From positions 16,683,001 through 16,747,000 of the forward strand of contig OY987265.1 in the NCBI GenBank assembly GCA_963920665.1: 64,000 nucleotides of DNA, in the 5' to 3' direction. Shown piece by piece: positions 1 to 10,990 of this stretch. Position numbers and translations under genes: made by a program. Position 1 is the first letter of the stretch. Every line of letters starts with the position of its first letter. Under the pieces are notes generated by a model that made no database searches, was not told the DNA's origin, and worked only from the letters and a program-made list of their open reading frames with translations. This DNA is from Straminergon stramineum. Its lineage: Eukaryota > Streptophyta > Bryopsida > Hypnales > Calliergonaceae.

Positions 1-780
1 TAAAAAATCAAGGTGGATTGTGATTTGTGATGTAATTGCCACTCACTTGAATATGTGATGTTCCCCAAACAACCTCCGATTGCTTCCACTTGCATTTTTA
101 TTTCTTAACAACTAAGAAGTCATTATAATACAATTAAATCTTAATATAGTTCTTTATAAATCAATCTTTCTACAAATATTGTAAGAGATGTATATTAAGA
201 TAATACAATATTCTATAGAATAATTATTAATAGTTATACATCTTACTTAAATATCTTGTATAGAAATTGATAGAAAAGAAAAAGAATAAAAATAAGAATA
301 TAGTAGTTAATACATAAAACTTTTGCTTTTAATTAATATTGTTGAAAATAGGAGATATATCTTAATGAAACTTTTGAAATAATGGCTACGGGTGCCAAAC
401 CTTGATCAAGGTCTTGGCTCCTAATCTATTTCTACAAGAGACTAATATGACAACTTTAGTGTATTAGATGTTGAAGTATAGACGAGGGCATGCCAAAAGT
501 TGTGATCCAATGACTAAGTTTTGGCAATGTATTTGGAATGTGTGGCCACAACAAGAGTAGTGAAGACGATTACAATCCAGTGCTTATCGAACTCAATGGC
601 AATGTGAACTTTTGGCACAAGGCCAAATGGCTAAATACAATTAGTGGATAGTGCAATTAGGCGAAAAAATATCATTTCTACACCTTTAATTCATATGGTA
701 AAATCGAAGTACATGGAGAGAGGGTGAAATTTGGCAATTTTTCGCCCCTAAAACAAACGTTGGTACCCATGAGGCCGTGA
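1..780. other. AT-rich intergenic sequence, no gene seen
   Basis: No open frame of interest and no recognised repeat end. The sequence is AT-rich non-coding DNA, turning more GC-rich towards the duplicated block that starts near 775. Confidence 0.5.
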
Positions 781-964
781 CCCAGTCATAGTTGGTAGTT
801 GGGGCAACAATGTAAGGGAACATTTAATTCACGTGGGACCTGCCTTCCCCACGTGAAGAGTACTATTCTAGGAACATCATTTCCAATGCTGGGGATCCGC
901 GCTGTTGGAATGCTTAGCCAGATTTCAGGATTCCACACGATGGTCTTCAGGTCTCTCACTTACA

Positions 965-1099
965 TTTTTTTTTACACAATTGGAATGAAATTTCATTGCG
1001 AAAATAAAAAGTACAAACCAGCCAGCCACAAGTGGTCTGGCCAGGGACACCACACAGAGACCGGACACAGACCCAAAAGAAAGCGGACGCAGGGAGAGG
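965..1099 (-). mobile_element. SINE-like element, minus orientation, with 17-bp target-site duplication
   Basis: Read on the minus strand the element ends in a TTTCATTGCG...TTGTGTAAA-type 3' terminus followed by an A run, seen as a T run at 965. It is flanked by CAGGTCTCTCACTTACA (948-964) and CAGGTCTCTAACTTACA (1100-1116), a 17-bp duplication with one mismatch. Its body shares the CACAAGTGG...GGCCAGGG stretch with the copies at 1124 and 62127. No protein is encoded. The poly(A) end plus a long variable-length duplication points to retroposition, hence SINE-like. I did not identify Pol III boxes with certainty. Confidence 0.75.
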
Positions 1100-1123
1100 C
1101 AGGTCTCTAACTTACAGAAACTC

Positions 1124-1304
1124 CCCCCCCTGAGTTCCTGCCGGCGGCCAACAGTGGTTTCGCCTTCCTTTGCCGGCCAAGTGAGGCCCCCTGGTTGTCT
1201 GGTGTCGTTGTCTAGTGTCGTGTCCCTGGCCAGGGCACTTGTGGCCGGCTGGCTTGAATTTTTTCTCCTGCAATGGAATTCCGTTTCATTTGTGTCAAAA
1301 AAAA
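1124..1304 (+). mobile_element. SINE-like element, plus orientation, with 13-bp target-site duplication
   Basis: The 3' end reads TTTCATTTGTGTC followed by an A run. It is flanked by perfect direct repeats CTTACAGAAACTC at 1111-1123 and 1305-1317. The body carries GGCCAGGGCACTTGTGGC, the complement of a stretch in the neighbouring minus-strand copy, so the two neighbours form a fold-back. Each has its own duplication, so they are two independent insertions rather than one inverted-repeat transposon. Confidence 0.78.
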
Positions 1305-2194
1305 CTTACAGAAACTCACTGTACTGACAGTAAGTTAAGTTGAGCAAAAGTTTCATCAAAGTCTTCCCAGTTATCCATAGCTAAGTCACTCATACGGTGT
1401 TGGGGACCATTTGGTGTTGGGGTCCACAGCATTTTTACTGTGACACGATAACTTTGGTTTATACCATGATATTCTAAACTATAATATAAATCTATGGTGA
1501 AAGTTTCATATTTTTTAAGTATATTTTGTATTTGATATGAATTTTCTTCATTTTTTTCTTAAGAAGTTCACAGTAATTTCAAATTTTCTCCAATAAATTT
1601 GAAAATTTTAGAACTTGTAGTATATAATGGACATCATGTCTGAAAAATAATTAAAATTTGTTCACTCTGTCTAGTTGCAAAATGGCAGAAAATAGAGTGA
1701 TGACAATTGACGCTTCAAATTAATGGTCTTAGGCCCGTCCTTACAGGGTTAACCCTGGAATGACGGACGATGCGGACCAGGTTAGTTCATCACAGACACC
1801 TACAGTAGCGTAAATTCTGCATTTTGAGTTGAAGCTATTCCTCTAGAGCTGAATTCATAAACTGAACTTTCTAACATTTTTGAACTTGGAGGATTGTGCC
1901 AGTTGATGAAACTGAACTTGTTCAGCAATGCTCCTGGTACTTACACACCTTTTCCATTCTTTATAATTGCTGCCAACATCGTTGCAGAGTTCGAAAAGAG
2001 GGAAGAGCGCCATAGCCAGTGTGAACTGTGAAGGAGCCAGGGACAGGGGTACGGTGGGCTGGCTGTGGCTGTGGCCCAGTTGTAGTTGGACCTGCTTGTG
2101 TGCACAGGCAGATTCTCAACATGAAAAGTACTATTAGACTTCTATTTCATGAAGACTTTGTGAGGATGAGGACCATTTCCAATGCTGGGGATCC

Positions 2195-2377
2195 GTGGGC
2201 CTGGCCCTCGGTTTCTGCTTCCCCCTTTGCTGATCGTCGGTCTGTCCATGTCTGGGTTTGGCAGGGTTTGTCTGGGATTGTGGTCCCCTCACCAGGCCAC
2301 TTGTGGCTGGTGATTTGTATCATTCTAATTGTTTGCAATGAAATTCTGTTTCATTTGTGTCAAATTTTTTTTTTTTA
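2195..2377 (+). mobile_element. SINE-like element with target-site duplication and empty site
   Basis: It ends in GCAATGAAATTCTGTTTCAT, then TTGTGTCAAA and a T-rich tail. It is flanked by AATGCTGGGGATCC (2181-2194) and AATGCTGGGATCC (2378-2390). The paralogous block at about 17893-17935 has the same surroundings with a single AATGCTGGGGATCC and no insert, which is the empty site. No coding capacity. Confidence 0.75.
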
Positions 2378-3357
2378 AATGCTGGGATCCATGCTGTTGA
2401 AATGCTGGGCCAGATTTCAAGGATTCCACACAATGGTCTGCACGTCTGTACTGACAGTAAGCAATAGCATGATCAAGTTGGCCATGGCTGTGTCACCCAT
2501 CAGGTATTGGGACCCAGCTCCGAAAAAAATCCCTGTGGGGAAATGCATGAACTCAACCCTCAACTCTTGAAGGGCATTCATTTGTTTCAACAAAAAAAAT
2601 ATAGTACCTTACGAAAAGGACATTCTATGCTCTGGTTCGGTCAAACTTCATTAGTTTTCTATATTACAGTAAAACATACCTTTCTAAAGTAAGTTTGATG
2701 TTTCTCTCATGTCATGTTGTACTATATTGTATATCAAAAATTAAACTTCAATTTTTCATAATTATAAACATTAATTGAAAATTTATGCAATTTTTTAAAA
2801 TAATTTTTTTGTACTTATCAAAGTATTTTTAAAAATGTCTAATTAGTATAAAACTTGAAAAAATAAATGGAGATAATTATGATAAACATCATGGTGTAAT
2901 TGGCATATTCCTTGAAATTGCACTAAAGTGGTGTATTTTAAGCTTTCAAGATGCTAACTTCAAAGTTTCACAAAAATTACAATTTTAACAATCTAGAAAA
3001 AAGAAAAGAAAAAGAAAAGTAGATTATTGGAACTTCACTTTCATAGTCAAGCTTAAAGACAACTAAAAGCAAGAACTATGTGAAATTCAAGTATGGTTCT
3101 AAAACTATGCCCCTCAAGTAAGTTTGTCATTTAAGAAGTGACAAGCCAAAGCCCCTCGGACTTGGTTTTGAGAGAGTCGTTGATGAAAAGTGTTTTTTGC
3201 ATTTTTCTTGGAATGTTTCAACCTACTAAATCCACTTCTAGAATGTATATAACTTGCCAAGTACCATATCTAGGTTGCAAAATCAAATAACTATGCATTA
3301 TTCATTTAATTTTGTATGCCCTAATTGAACAAATTGAGGGCAAGCAACAAGACCTAT

Positions 3358-3761
3358 CATTAGGAAAAATATGAGCCCTCTAAGGGGTTGTGAGTCACGA
3401 ACAACGGGGAAAAACATGGAACTCTGGTTGGAAAAAAAATGAAAATCTCGGCAAGTGAATTGCAAGGCTTGGTTAGCACGGGATAGTTCAATTAAAGAAT
3501 TTAAAAAATATTAAAAATTTAATTAAAAAATTTATATTAAAATAAATTTAAAAATTACAAAATCTAATGTGGCATTAGTGTGACCACATCAGACTGCTAT
3601 TTTTGACATTATTATTTTAATATTTTTTAAAATTTTATTGTATCACTATTCATCATTGATGATGAATAGTGGTCACTGTTCCTCAAAGGGGCTATGACTT
3701 CCTTTGAGGGGGAACTTCTCATAGTGAAGTAGCCCTTTTGAGACTCAAATTTTTCCTAATG
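3358..3761. mobile_element. Short inverted-repeat element (MITE-like), 404 bp
   Basis: The ends are inverted copies: CATTAGGAAAAATATGAG at the left and, read on the other strand, CATTAGGAAAAATTTGAG at the right. The paralogue at about 18868 lacks it and reads GACCTATTAGCCCTAC, so its boundaries are defined by comparison. Inside near 3645-3676 lies a short perfect palindrome (CACTATTCATCATTGATG and its complement). The duplication is unclear, perhaps TA. No protein is encoded. Confidence 0.65.
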
Positions 3762-4860
3762 GCCCTACTTTAAGGAGATTTTTATTCTCCTTTGAATTGC
3801 ATGCTAGGCCAGGGAATATTGTTTAAAGGTAACTACATCTAAAATTAATAGAATAAACAATTCATCATGGTTCCCATTATTATTATATTAAAAATTTTGG
3901 CAAGATTGTATTGGTGATCAAAAGGAGATTCTATATTCTCTTAGAATGCATTTTTAGGACATTGCATGAATAAATTATGAACTTTCAAAGTGCTCAACAA
4001 GAAATGTTTTCTCAAACCAATCTTAGATTTATAAATAGTGGGAATATATTCGAGGCAAATATTTCTAGGGGGCCAATTCAAAAAGGGGGCAATTTTAGGT
4101 GTAATTACCTTAGTTTTTAGCATTGATGATGAACTTCAAAAGATTTGAATGCATATTTGGAAGTACATACTTCAAATTAGTCAATGTGAGAATCACAAGG
4201 CTAGGGCTTTACTTTGCTACAAACAACTATTGATGATTGTCAAATTTCAAGGTAACATAGTTCTTCTATTGGTATACTAGTAGTAATAATATAATGGTAC
4301 CTCGTGAAAAATAGGAGATGAAGTGAAAAGCAATTATGTCTACTAAATTTTATTAAAATTTGGTTGTACATCAAACTAGGATTTGAAAAAGAAAAATGTG
4401 TCTCTTAGAGTTCAAGAAATGGATGAGCACATGATCTTATTGTATGCAAAACTTCAATTTGTGATTTGTGTCCCACTTTAACTTCATGTATGTAAATTTT
4501 TGGTGAAAATTACACTTGTATATTGGTAGAATAAAATAAGGAACATTGTACACTATAAAACAATATATTTTTTCCTACAAATGTGTCTTTTTGTGCATGT
4601 ATACATGATTTTGAGAATTCTAAAAAAATGGCTGAAAAGAGCGAAAAAATTTACAATATGAATAATGAATGAAGGGATGACCAATTGTCAAAAGCAAAAA
4701 TCATTGGAAGAAATCATTGAACATGCATCATTATATAGACCTACCAATGTGTATCTATGGTCTTCTTATCGACATGTGATGTGCTTGATTAACAAATTAA
4801 TTAACACTACTCTCAACTACTTGTTCATTCTATTCATAGTCTTAAGGACTAGATAGCCTA

Positions 4861-5600
4861 CTTCTAGTGATTTGAGAACTTCAGCATGCTCTATCGACTT
4901 CATAATTTGGACTTTGTGCATTAACTCTCTAAGATGGATACCAATAATCATAATCTACATGTAGAGCTTTGTTTTAGATCATTCCAAAAAATATTGCACA
5001 AGTTACAATTTTTTTAAAATTTCAATGTCAAAGCCTTCAATGTCAATGCTACAAAAATGACATTTTTTGAATTTGAGTCCAACTAATGAAATGAAGCTTA
5101 TTAAGTGTAGTTTCTACTCCAATTAGAAATTTTGAAAAATTCATACATTTCAATATTTTATAGCAATATGAACTTTGAGCCTTTAACCATGGTCTATTGA
5201 TTTTCTAATTTTAGAGTGAAACGATAACTTTGGTTTACACTATGATGTTATAAAGTGTAAAATACATCTATGGTGAAAATTTCAGATTTTCTAGTATATT
5301 TTGTATTTGATGTGAAATTTCCTCATTTTTTCTTAAAAAATTCACCATCATTTCAAAAATATTGGGAGGCTCAAATCATGGTTGTGATTATTTACCTTAA
5401 CCAATGACTTGGATAATTAGTATAGTAGTCATTCTGAGAATAATATGTTTTTATATTAAAATGTATTTAATGTACTACCCCTAGAGACTTGAGAGTCTAA
5501 TACTTATTTTTTGTGGAACCCTAAATCCTATGAATTTGAAGGTCTACAGAGCTTAAAAATTGAAGGGCTAACTCCTTGGTAAACTTGTGTGGATTTCTAG
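4861..5600. other. AT-rich non-coding stretch
   Basis: A part near 5210-5340 resembles the 1437-1570 and 21610-21740 repeats (shared GATAACTTTGGTTTA). No gene is seen. Confidence 0.45.
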
Positions 5601-5603
5601 AAA

Positions 5604-6989
5604 TTGAATTTGGAGGAGATGATGGACCTACCTTCATGCAATTTATCTGAAACAATTCATAACAAGTGGCTTCAAATGTCCGGAAATCGAGGGAACAATT
5701 TATTTGACGCCACTTGCGACGACAATATTCGTGCTTGGATGCAAATGACAAACTATCGTGCATACCTCAGAGGTCATGCATCTGGATCTGGTCCATCTAA
5801 AAGCGAGTTGAAGTTGAGAGCTACCAAGCAAAGCAGAGATCCAAAGAAAATAGCAGAGGCACTTAATACATTACCTAGAGCTAAGGGTGTAGGAACTCAT
5901 ATACCACATTCAGAAGGAGAAGAGATCTTTGGAAGCACGAAAAGGAAGTTGGACATACCTATTGGTGATGAAGGAGACTCACACTGACCGGACAAAGTCA
6001 ACTTCTCTCAACCTCATGTTCGAACAAGGTCTACTACTGCATCCATAGATTCTTTAGATGGCGAAGGTAAACAACATGAGGTAAACACTTCTCAATATGT
6101 TCCAATTGCATGTGAAAGTGATTGCGACACATCAAAGTGGCACATTGCAAGGATTAGTCACAAATCAAATGCTAAATGTCAAGCTCAACAACGGGGATCA
6201 AATATCATGTGCACTGCCAAAATTGCAAGGGAAAAGAAGAGAACCGTAGCTCCCACCTACAGGGGTAGAAAAGAAGATTATGGGAGTAAACGAGAGGTGG
6301 TGGTAGATTTTTGGTTTTGTTGGGACAACATAGAACGATGTGTGAAAGGTACAAAACGGAAGTGGATCATCGATTGGCTAGAGGTGTTAGAGGTTTGGCC
6401 TATTTTGATTGGGACCAACCTCAATCAAGAGGAAACTTTGTTGTTGCAACATGCGGGCTTCCATTTGCAAGAACGTCCTATATTGTCGCCACATCGACTT
6501 TTCAACATGTCAAAAATTCACAAGACTATGTTGTTTGACCAACCACCACCACCAAATCCAGATGCATATCCAACGGTTAGAAACAATCGAACTATATGGC
6601 GAATTGCAAATGCACCAACTACAGAGCAACGGAACAAGTGGGAGAGTGCTGGCATTATTAAAGGACAAATACTTGGAGTGACACTGCTTCCTTTTTCGGG
6701 ACTAGGAGCAATTGTGTCATTGGAAGCCGGGGCAAACCATAACAGAAATGTATATCAAATTATAGTGGGTATGTTTTCCATATGCACATGCCCAGACTTC
6801 GTCAATATGGTTGTTTCTGCCATTGGAGGTCATCAACAATATGTGAATTGCAAGCACTTGTACTACTTGTATCGTTACTTTTGCAAGATGGACATCAATG
6901 ATGACAAATTTATTCATGCACCAAGTTATAGCTTCAATAAATTGAAATTACTTCTAGTTCGAGCAGGAATCATCACAGTTTCAAAATAG
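5604..6989 (+). pseudogene. MULE/FAR1-type SWIM zinc-finger protein remnant, one in-frame stop
   Basis: One reading frame runs from 5604 to 6989, broken only by a TGA at 5985-5987; the frame before and after is the same. Near the C-terminus the translated sequence has CTCPDF, then after about 20 residues NCKHLYYLY. This is the CxC...CxH arrangement of a SWIM zinc finger, as in MULE transposases and FAR1-like proteins. The N-terminal part (around LPSCNLSETIHNKW) matches my recollection of a transposase-derived protein common in early land plants, but no DDE catalytic region is present. The frame is closed just upstream by TAG at 5598, and the first codon is TTG rather than ATG. It is most likely a 5'-truncated transposase relic. 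The stop fits a CGA-to-TGA change. Confidence 0.65.
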
Positions 6990-8456
6990 GCATGGCTACA
7001 TTTATCCTTGTACTTCACCCATATTGTATTCATTTACATATATTATAATTGAAATGATTTGAAGCTTATGGAATTTTCTAGTGAATGAATTCTTGGAATA
7101 TAGAAGCAAGTCTCATTAGTCAATTGTTTGGAAGTTAATTCATGTAAATGACTAAAATTATGTACAACCCTAAATTCTATTTCAATAAGGCTTATATGAA
7201 TATAGAAAGAAAGTCTTTCTTTTTTTCCCCAGATTTGTCCCATTTGTAAACTTCTTCATTGTCTTCTTAATTTCATTGTTGTCCCCCTTAATTTTTCCAT
7301 TTGTTTCTAGGTTTTTTCATTCTCCTTTCTTTCTTGTTATTCTTTTCCATTTTTTTTCTTTCCCCATTTTTTTGGTTTCTCTATTTTTTTTGTTTTCCCA
7401 TTTTTTATCTTTCCCTTTCTTTTCTTTCCACCTTTTTTTTCTTTTCCTATTTTTTTCTTTCTCCAATATTTTATTCTTTTCCCATTTTTTTTCCCTTTCT
7501 TTTCTTTCCTCATTTTGTTTCTTTTCCTATTTTATTCTTTTTCCATTTTATTGCTTCCCCCCTTTAGTTGGTCATTTTTTAGTATTTGTTTCAGGATGTC
7601 AACATTCAACAGTACTTATAATCATGAAGAAAAATCAATTTTAGATTTGAAAATTACATATAGTAAAACACCTCAAGATTAGGGTGAAATGTCTACTATA
7701 CAAATCCACAATAGCTTGTGCTCATAAGCTAATCCTGACCTTTAGGTTGGCAACTCATCCTATATGTGTCCACCTATACTAGCACATGTTGGAAATCCCA
7801 ATTGCAATGAGATATTTAGAAGTCTTTACTTGATGTATTCAATCTAGCTAGTCAAAATAACACAATAGAGTTACTCCCAAATGACATCTGTTTGGCATAC
7901 CCACAACGTTTGCCATATTTTCTGTTGTAGTCATTGAACCAAATGCTCAAACTTTTCAACAAAATTTGAAGGTCTTTTCCTGTCGTAATAAACAATTTCA
8001 AGACAATGGAAAATGACTCATATCACAATCCACGGTTATAGGGGACACAGTCATAGGTCACAAAATTTACCATAAATAGTGAAATATTTCCTATTTCTGG
8101 AATTTCTTTTACGAAAAAAGAAATTAAAGGAATATTTTATTAAAATAATGTTCTTAGGGCTCCAAGCTCACATACTAGCGTCGTTGGGTATGATCTTGGT
8201 AGAATGTACGTGTTTGTATACAACATATAATTACACATTCAAGAAAAGTGCTATGATTCTAATGACTCAATATTCTGAAATAAGAAATCAAAATTAGAAA
8301 AGAACAATGCCCTTACATACAAAACTTATCTTTAATTGGAATCCATATAACCAAATGATGAAAAGAATCCTCAATGGATTTCAATAAATTGTTTATACAG
8401 TCTAAAGTTTAGCCACATACTATGCATTCAAACTTCTTACAAACTACTACTGTAAA
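6990..8456. other. Non-coding stretch with pyrimidine-rich tract
   Basis: From about 7265 to 7575 the plus strand is almost pure T with scattered C (repeated TTTTCTTTCC and CCATTTTTTT motifs), a degenerate microsatellite. It produces phenylalanine-rich open frames that are not genes. From about 8160 onward the sequence matches the region downstream of the second NLR copy (about 53850). Confidence 0.55.
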
Positions 8457-8479
8457 TCATTGGCTTGAATATTCCAACA

Positions 8480-8670
8480 ATAGTTTCCACTTTGTAAAAC
8501 AATCTAGGCACAAATCATAGTTACTTTTGAAAGTGGCCTTTGCCTTGAAGCAAGGTCCAGTTATGGGAGTCACTCTGCATCCATCACAAATCACTTGATA
8601 ATGACGATCACCTTCGAGGCAAAAGAATTTGCCTTCAAGATTAGCCACTGAAGTTGGTGGAGATGACAGA
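8480..8670 (-). CDS. ZZ-like zinc-finger module at the C-terminus of NLR copy 1
   Basis: Within exon 4, after LEGKFFCLEGD, the protein reads VICDGCRVTPITGPCF, then NYDLCLDCF. CDGC, the I.G spacing and YDLCxxCF match the first and third cysteine pairs of a ZZ zinc finger. The second pair (usually YKCxxC) and the C-terminal histidine pair are not seen. In the ZZ cross-brace pairs 1 and 3 share one zinc and pairs 2 and 4 the other, so one zinc site could remain. ZZ fingers bind peptides or partner proteins. The role here is unknown. Confidence 0.6.
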
Positions 8671-8769
8671 GCCAACATATAGGGTCCCAAATTTGGACAA
8701 TCATTCCAAGAAAGAATCCGCATTGAAGGTGTGCATTCCAGATTCTTTGGTAAAGACCTTAACAAAACA

Positions 8770-10990
8770 CATTGATTCAAATTGAGGTCCACCAAATGAT
8801 ATAACTTCTCAACTTCCTTTGGCAATGCGACCAAACTTGAACACCCACTCAAATCTAGAGTGGTCAAGGAAGTCAAGTTCCCCACTTCCTTTGGCAAGGC
8901 GACCAAACTTGAACACCCACTCAAATCTAGAGTGGTCAAGGAAGTCAAGTTCCCCACTTCCTTTGGCAAGGCGACCAAGCTTGAACACCCAATCAAATGT
9001 AGAGTGGTCAAGGAAGACAAGTTCCCCACTTCCTTTGGCAAGGCCGCCAAGCTTGAACATTCTCTCAAATGTAGAGTGGTCAAGGAAGACAAGTTCCCCA
9101 CTTCCTTTGGCAAGGCGACCAAGCTTGAACACCCACTCAAATCTAGAGTGGTCAAGGAAGACAAGTTCCCCACTTCCTTTGGCAAGGCTGCCAAGCTTTT
9201 ACACCAACTCAAATCTAGAATGGTCAAAGAAGACAAGTTCCCCACTTCCTTTGGCAAGGCCGCCAAGCTTTTACACCCACTCAAATCTAGAGTGTTCAAG
9301 GAAGACAAGTTCCCCACTTCCTTTGGCAAGGCTGCCAAGCTTTTACACCAACTCAAATCTAGAATGGTCAAAGAAGACAAGTTCCCCACTTCCTTTGGCA
9401 AGGCCGCCAAGCTTTTACACCAACTCAAATCTAGAATGGTCAAAGAAGACAAGTTCCCCACTTCCTTTGGCAAGGCCGCCAAGCTTTTACACCAACTCAA
9501 ATCTAGAATGGTCAAAGAAGACAAGTTCCCCACTTCCTTTGGCAAGGCCGCCAAGCTTTTACACCAACTCAAATCTAGAATGGTCAAAGAAGACAAGTTC
9601 CCCACTTCCTTTGGCAAGGCTATCAAATTTGAACATTCTCTCAAATGTAGAGTGGTCAAGGAAGTCAAGTTCCCCACTTCCTTTGGCAAGGCCGCCAAGC
9701 TTTTACACCAACTCAAATCTAGAATGGTCAAAGAAGACAAGTTCCCCACTTCCTTTGGCAAGGCCGCCAAGCTTTTACACCAACTCAAATCTAGAATGGT
9801 CAAAGAAGACAAGTTCCCCACTTCCTTTGGCAAGGCCGTCAAGCTTGAACATTCTCTCAAATGTAGAGTAGTCAAGGAAGACAAGTTCCCCGCTTCTTTT
9901 GGCAAGACCGCCAAGCTTTTACACCAACTCAAATCTAGAATGGTCAAGGAAGTCAAGTTCCCCACTTTCTTTGGCAAGGCCGCCAAGCTTGAACATTCTC
10001 TCAAATGTAGAGTGGTCAAGGAAGACAAGTTCCCTACTTCCTTTGGCAAGGCCAACAAGCTTTCACACAAAGTCAAATGTAGAGTGGTCAAGGAAGACAA
10101 GTTCCCCACTTCCTTTGGCAAGGCCGCCAAGCTTGAACACCGACTCAAATCTAGAGTGGTCAAGGAAGACAAGTTCCCCACTTTCTTTGGCAAGGCCGCC
10201 AAGCTAAAACACAAACTCAAATTTAGAGTGGTCAAGGAAGACAAGTTCCCCACTTCCTTGGGCAAGGCCGCCAAGCTAAAACACGAACTCAAATGTAGAG
10301 TGGTCAAGGAAGTCAAGTTCCCCACTTCCTTTGGCAAGGCCGCCAAGCTAAAACACAAACTCAAATCTAGAGTTTTCAAGAAATTCAAGTTCCCCACTTT
10401 CTTTGGCAAGGCGACCAAGATTTTACACCGACTCAAATGTAGAGTGGTCAAGGAAGACAAGTTCCCTACTTCCTTTGGCAAGGCCTCCAAGCTTGAACAC
10501 CGACTCAAATTTAGAGTGGTCAAGGAAGACAAGTTCCCCACTTCCTTTGGCAAGGCCGCCAAGCTTGAACACTAACTCAAATCTAGAGTAGTCAAGGAAG
10601 ATAAGTTCCCCACTTCTTTTGGCAAGGCCGCCAAGCATGAACATTCTCTGAAATCTAGAATGGTCAAGGAAGACAAGTTCCCCACTTTCTTTGGCAAGAC
10701 CGCCAAGCTTGAACACCCAAACAAATGTAGAGTGGTCAAGGAAGACAAGTTCCCCACTTCCTTTGGCAAGGCCGCCAGGCTTGAACACCGACTCAAATTT
10801 AGAGTGGTCAAGGAAGACAAGTTCCCCACTTCCTTTGGCAAGACCGCCAAGCTTGAACACCGACTCAAATTTAGAGTGGTCAAAGAAGTCAAGTTCTCCA
10901 CTTCCTTTGGCAAGGCGACCAAGCTTTTACACCGACTCAAATGTAGAGTGGTCAAGGAAGACAAGTTCCCCACTTCCTTTGGCAAAGCTA
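8770..10990. repeat. 72-bp tandem LRR-encoding array, copy 1
   Basis: About 30 head-to-tail units of 72 bp, each containing (plus strand) TTCCCCACTTCCTTTGGCAA and AAGCTT. Because 72 is divisible by three, several other frames on both strands stay open for hundreds of codons, for example 8860-10575 on the plus strand. These are by-products of the repeat. A run of near-identical units with the ACACCAACTCAAATCTAGAA variant between about 9190 and 9800 marks a recent local amplification. Confidence 0.85.

Larger units (their letters stand above)
775..1985. repeat. Duplicated segment, related to 61970-62285 and 21610-22500
   Basis: The part from 775 to 964 matches 61975-62126, including the GGGGATCCGYGCTGT stretch and AGCCAGATTTCAGGATTCC. 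The part from about 1437 to 1980 matches 21610-22490, sharing the stretch beginning GGTTTATACCATGATATTC and the text around CCGTCCTTACAGG. Two SINE-like insertions (965-1099 and 1124-1304) interrupt it. Open frames here, such as 799-1110, run through repeats and are not treated as genes. Confidence 0.7.
1984..4860. repeat. Orphan copy of the NLR-upstream block (paralogue of 17640-19970 and 61890-64000)
   Basis: From GCAGAGTTCG at about 1984 the sequence follows 17690 onward: the GGAAGAGCGCC, TGAAGGAGCC and GTAGTTGGACCTGC stretches, then CATGAACTCAACCCTCAAC and the long AT-rich tail to about 4860. In the other two places this block lies upstream of an NLR gene. Here the part that would lead to the gene is missing and the junction at about 1984 joins the 1437-1980 repeat. 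A SINE-like element (2195-2377) and a 404-bp inverted-repeat element (3358-3761) are present here but absent from the copy at 17888-19970. Open frames at 2028, 2379, 2507 and 4665 are not conserved as proteins. Confidence 0.75.

Noticed and set aside
965..1304. Single fold-back transposon with long inverted repeats
   Set aside because: Each half has its own direct duplication and an A-tail, so two SINE insertions explain it better.
2507..2692. 61-residue frame with nearly the same peptide at 18022-18207
   Set aside because: The identity follows from the duplication of the whole DNA block. Substitutions are not concentrated at third positions and the frame is not kept in the third copy.
7276..7644. 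Phenylalanine-rich frame that looks like a membrane protein
   Set aside because: It lies in a degenerate T-rich microsatellite; a second overlapping frame has the same composition and neither has a gene context.
8860..10575. 571-codon open frame on the plus strand across the LRR array
   Set aside because: It is the antisense of a 72-bp repeat whose length is a multiple of three, so stop-free frames arise automatically. The minus strand gives the LRR protein.
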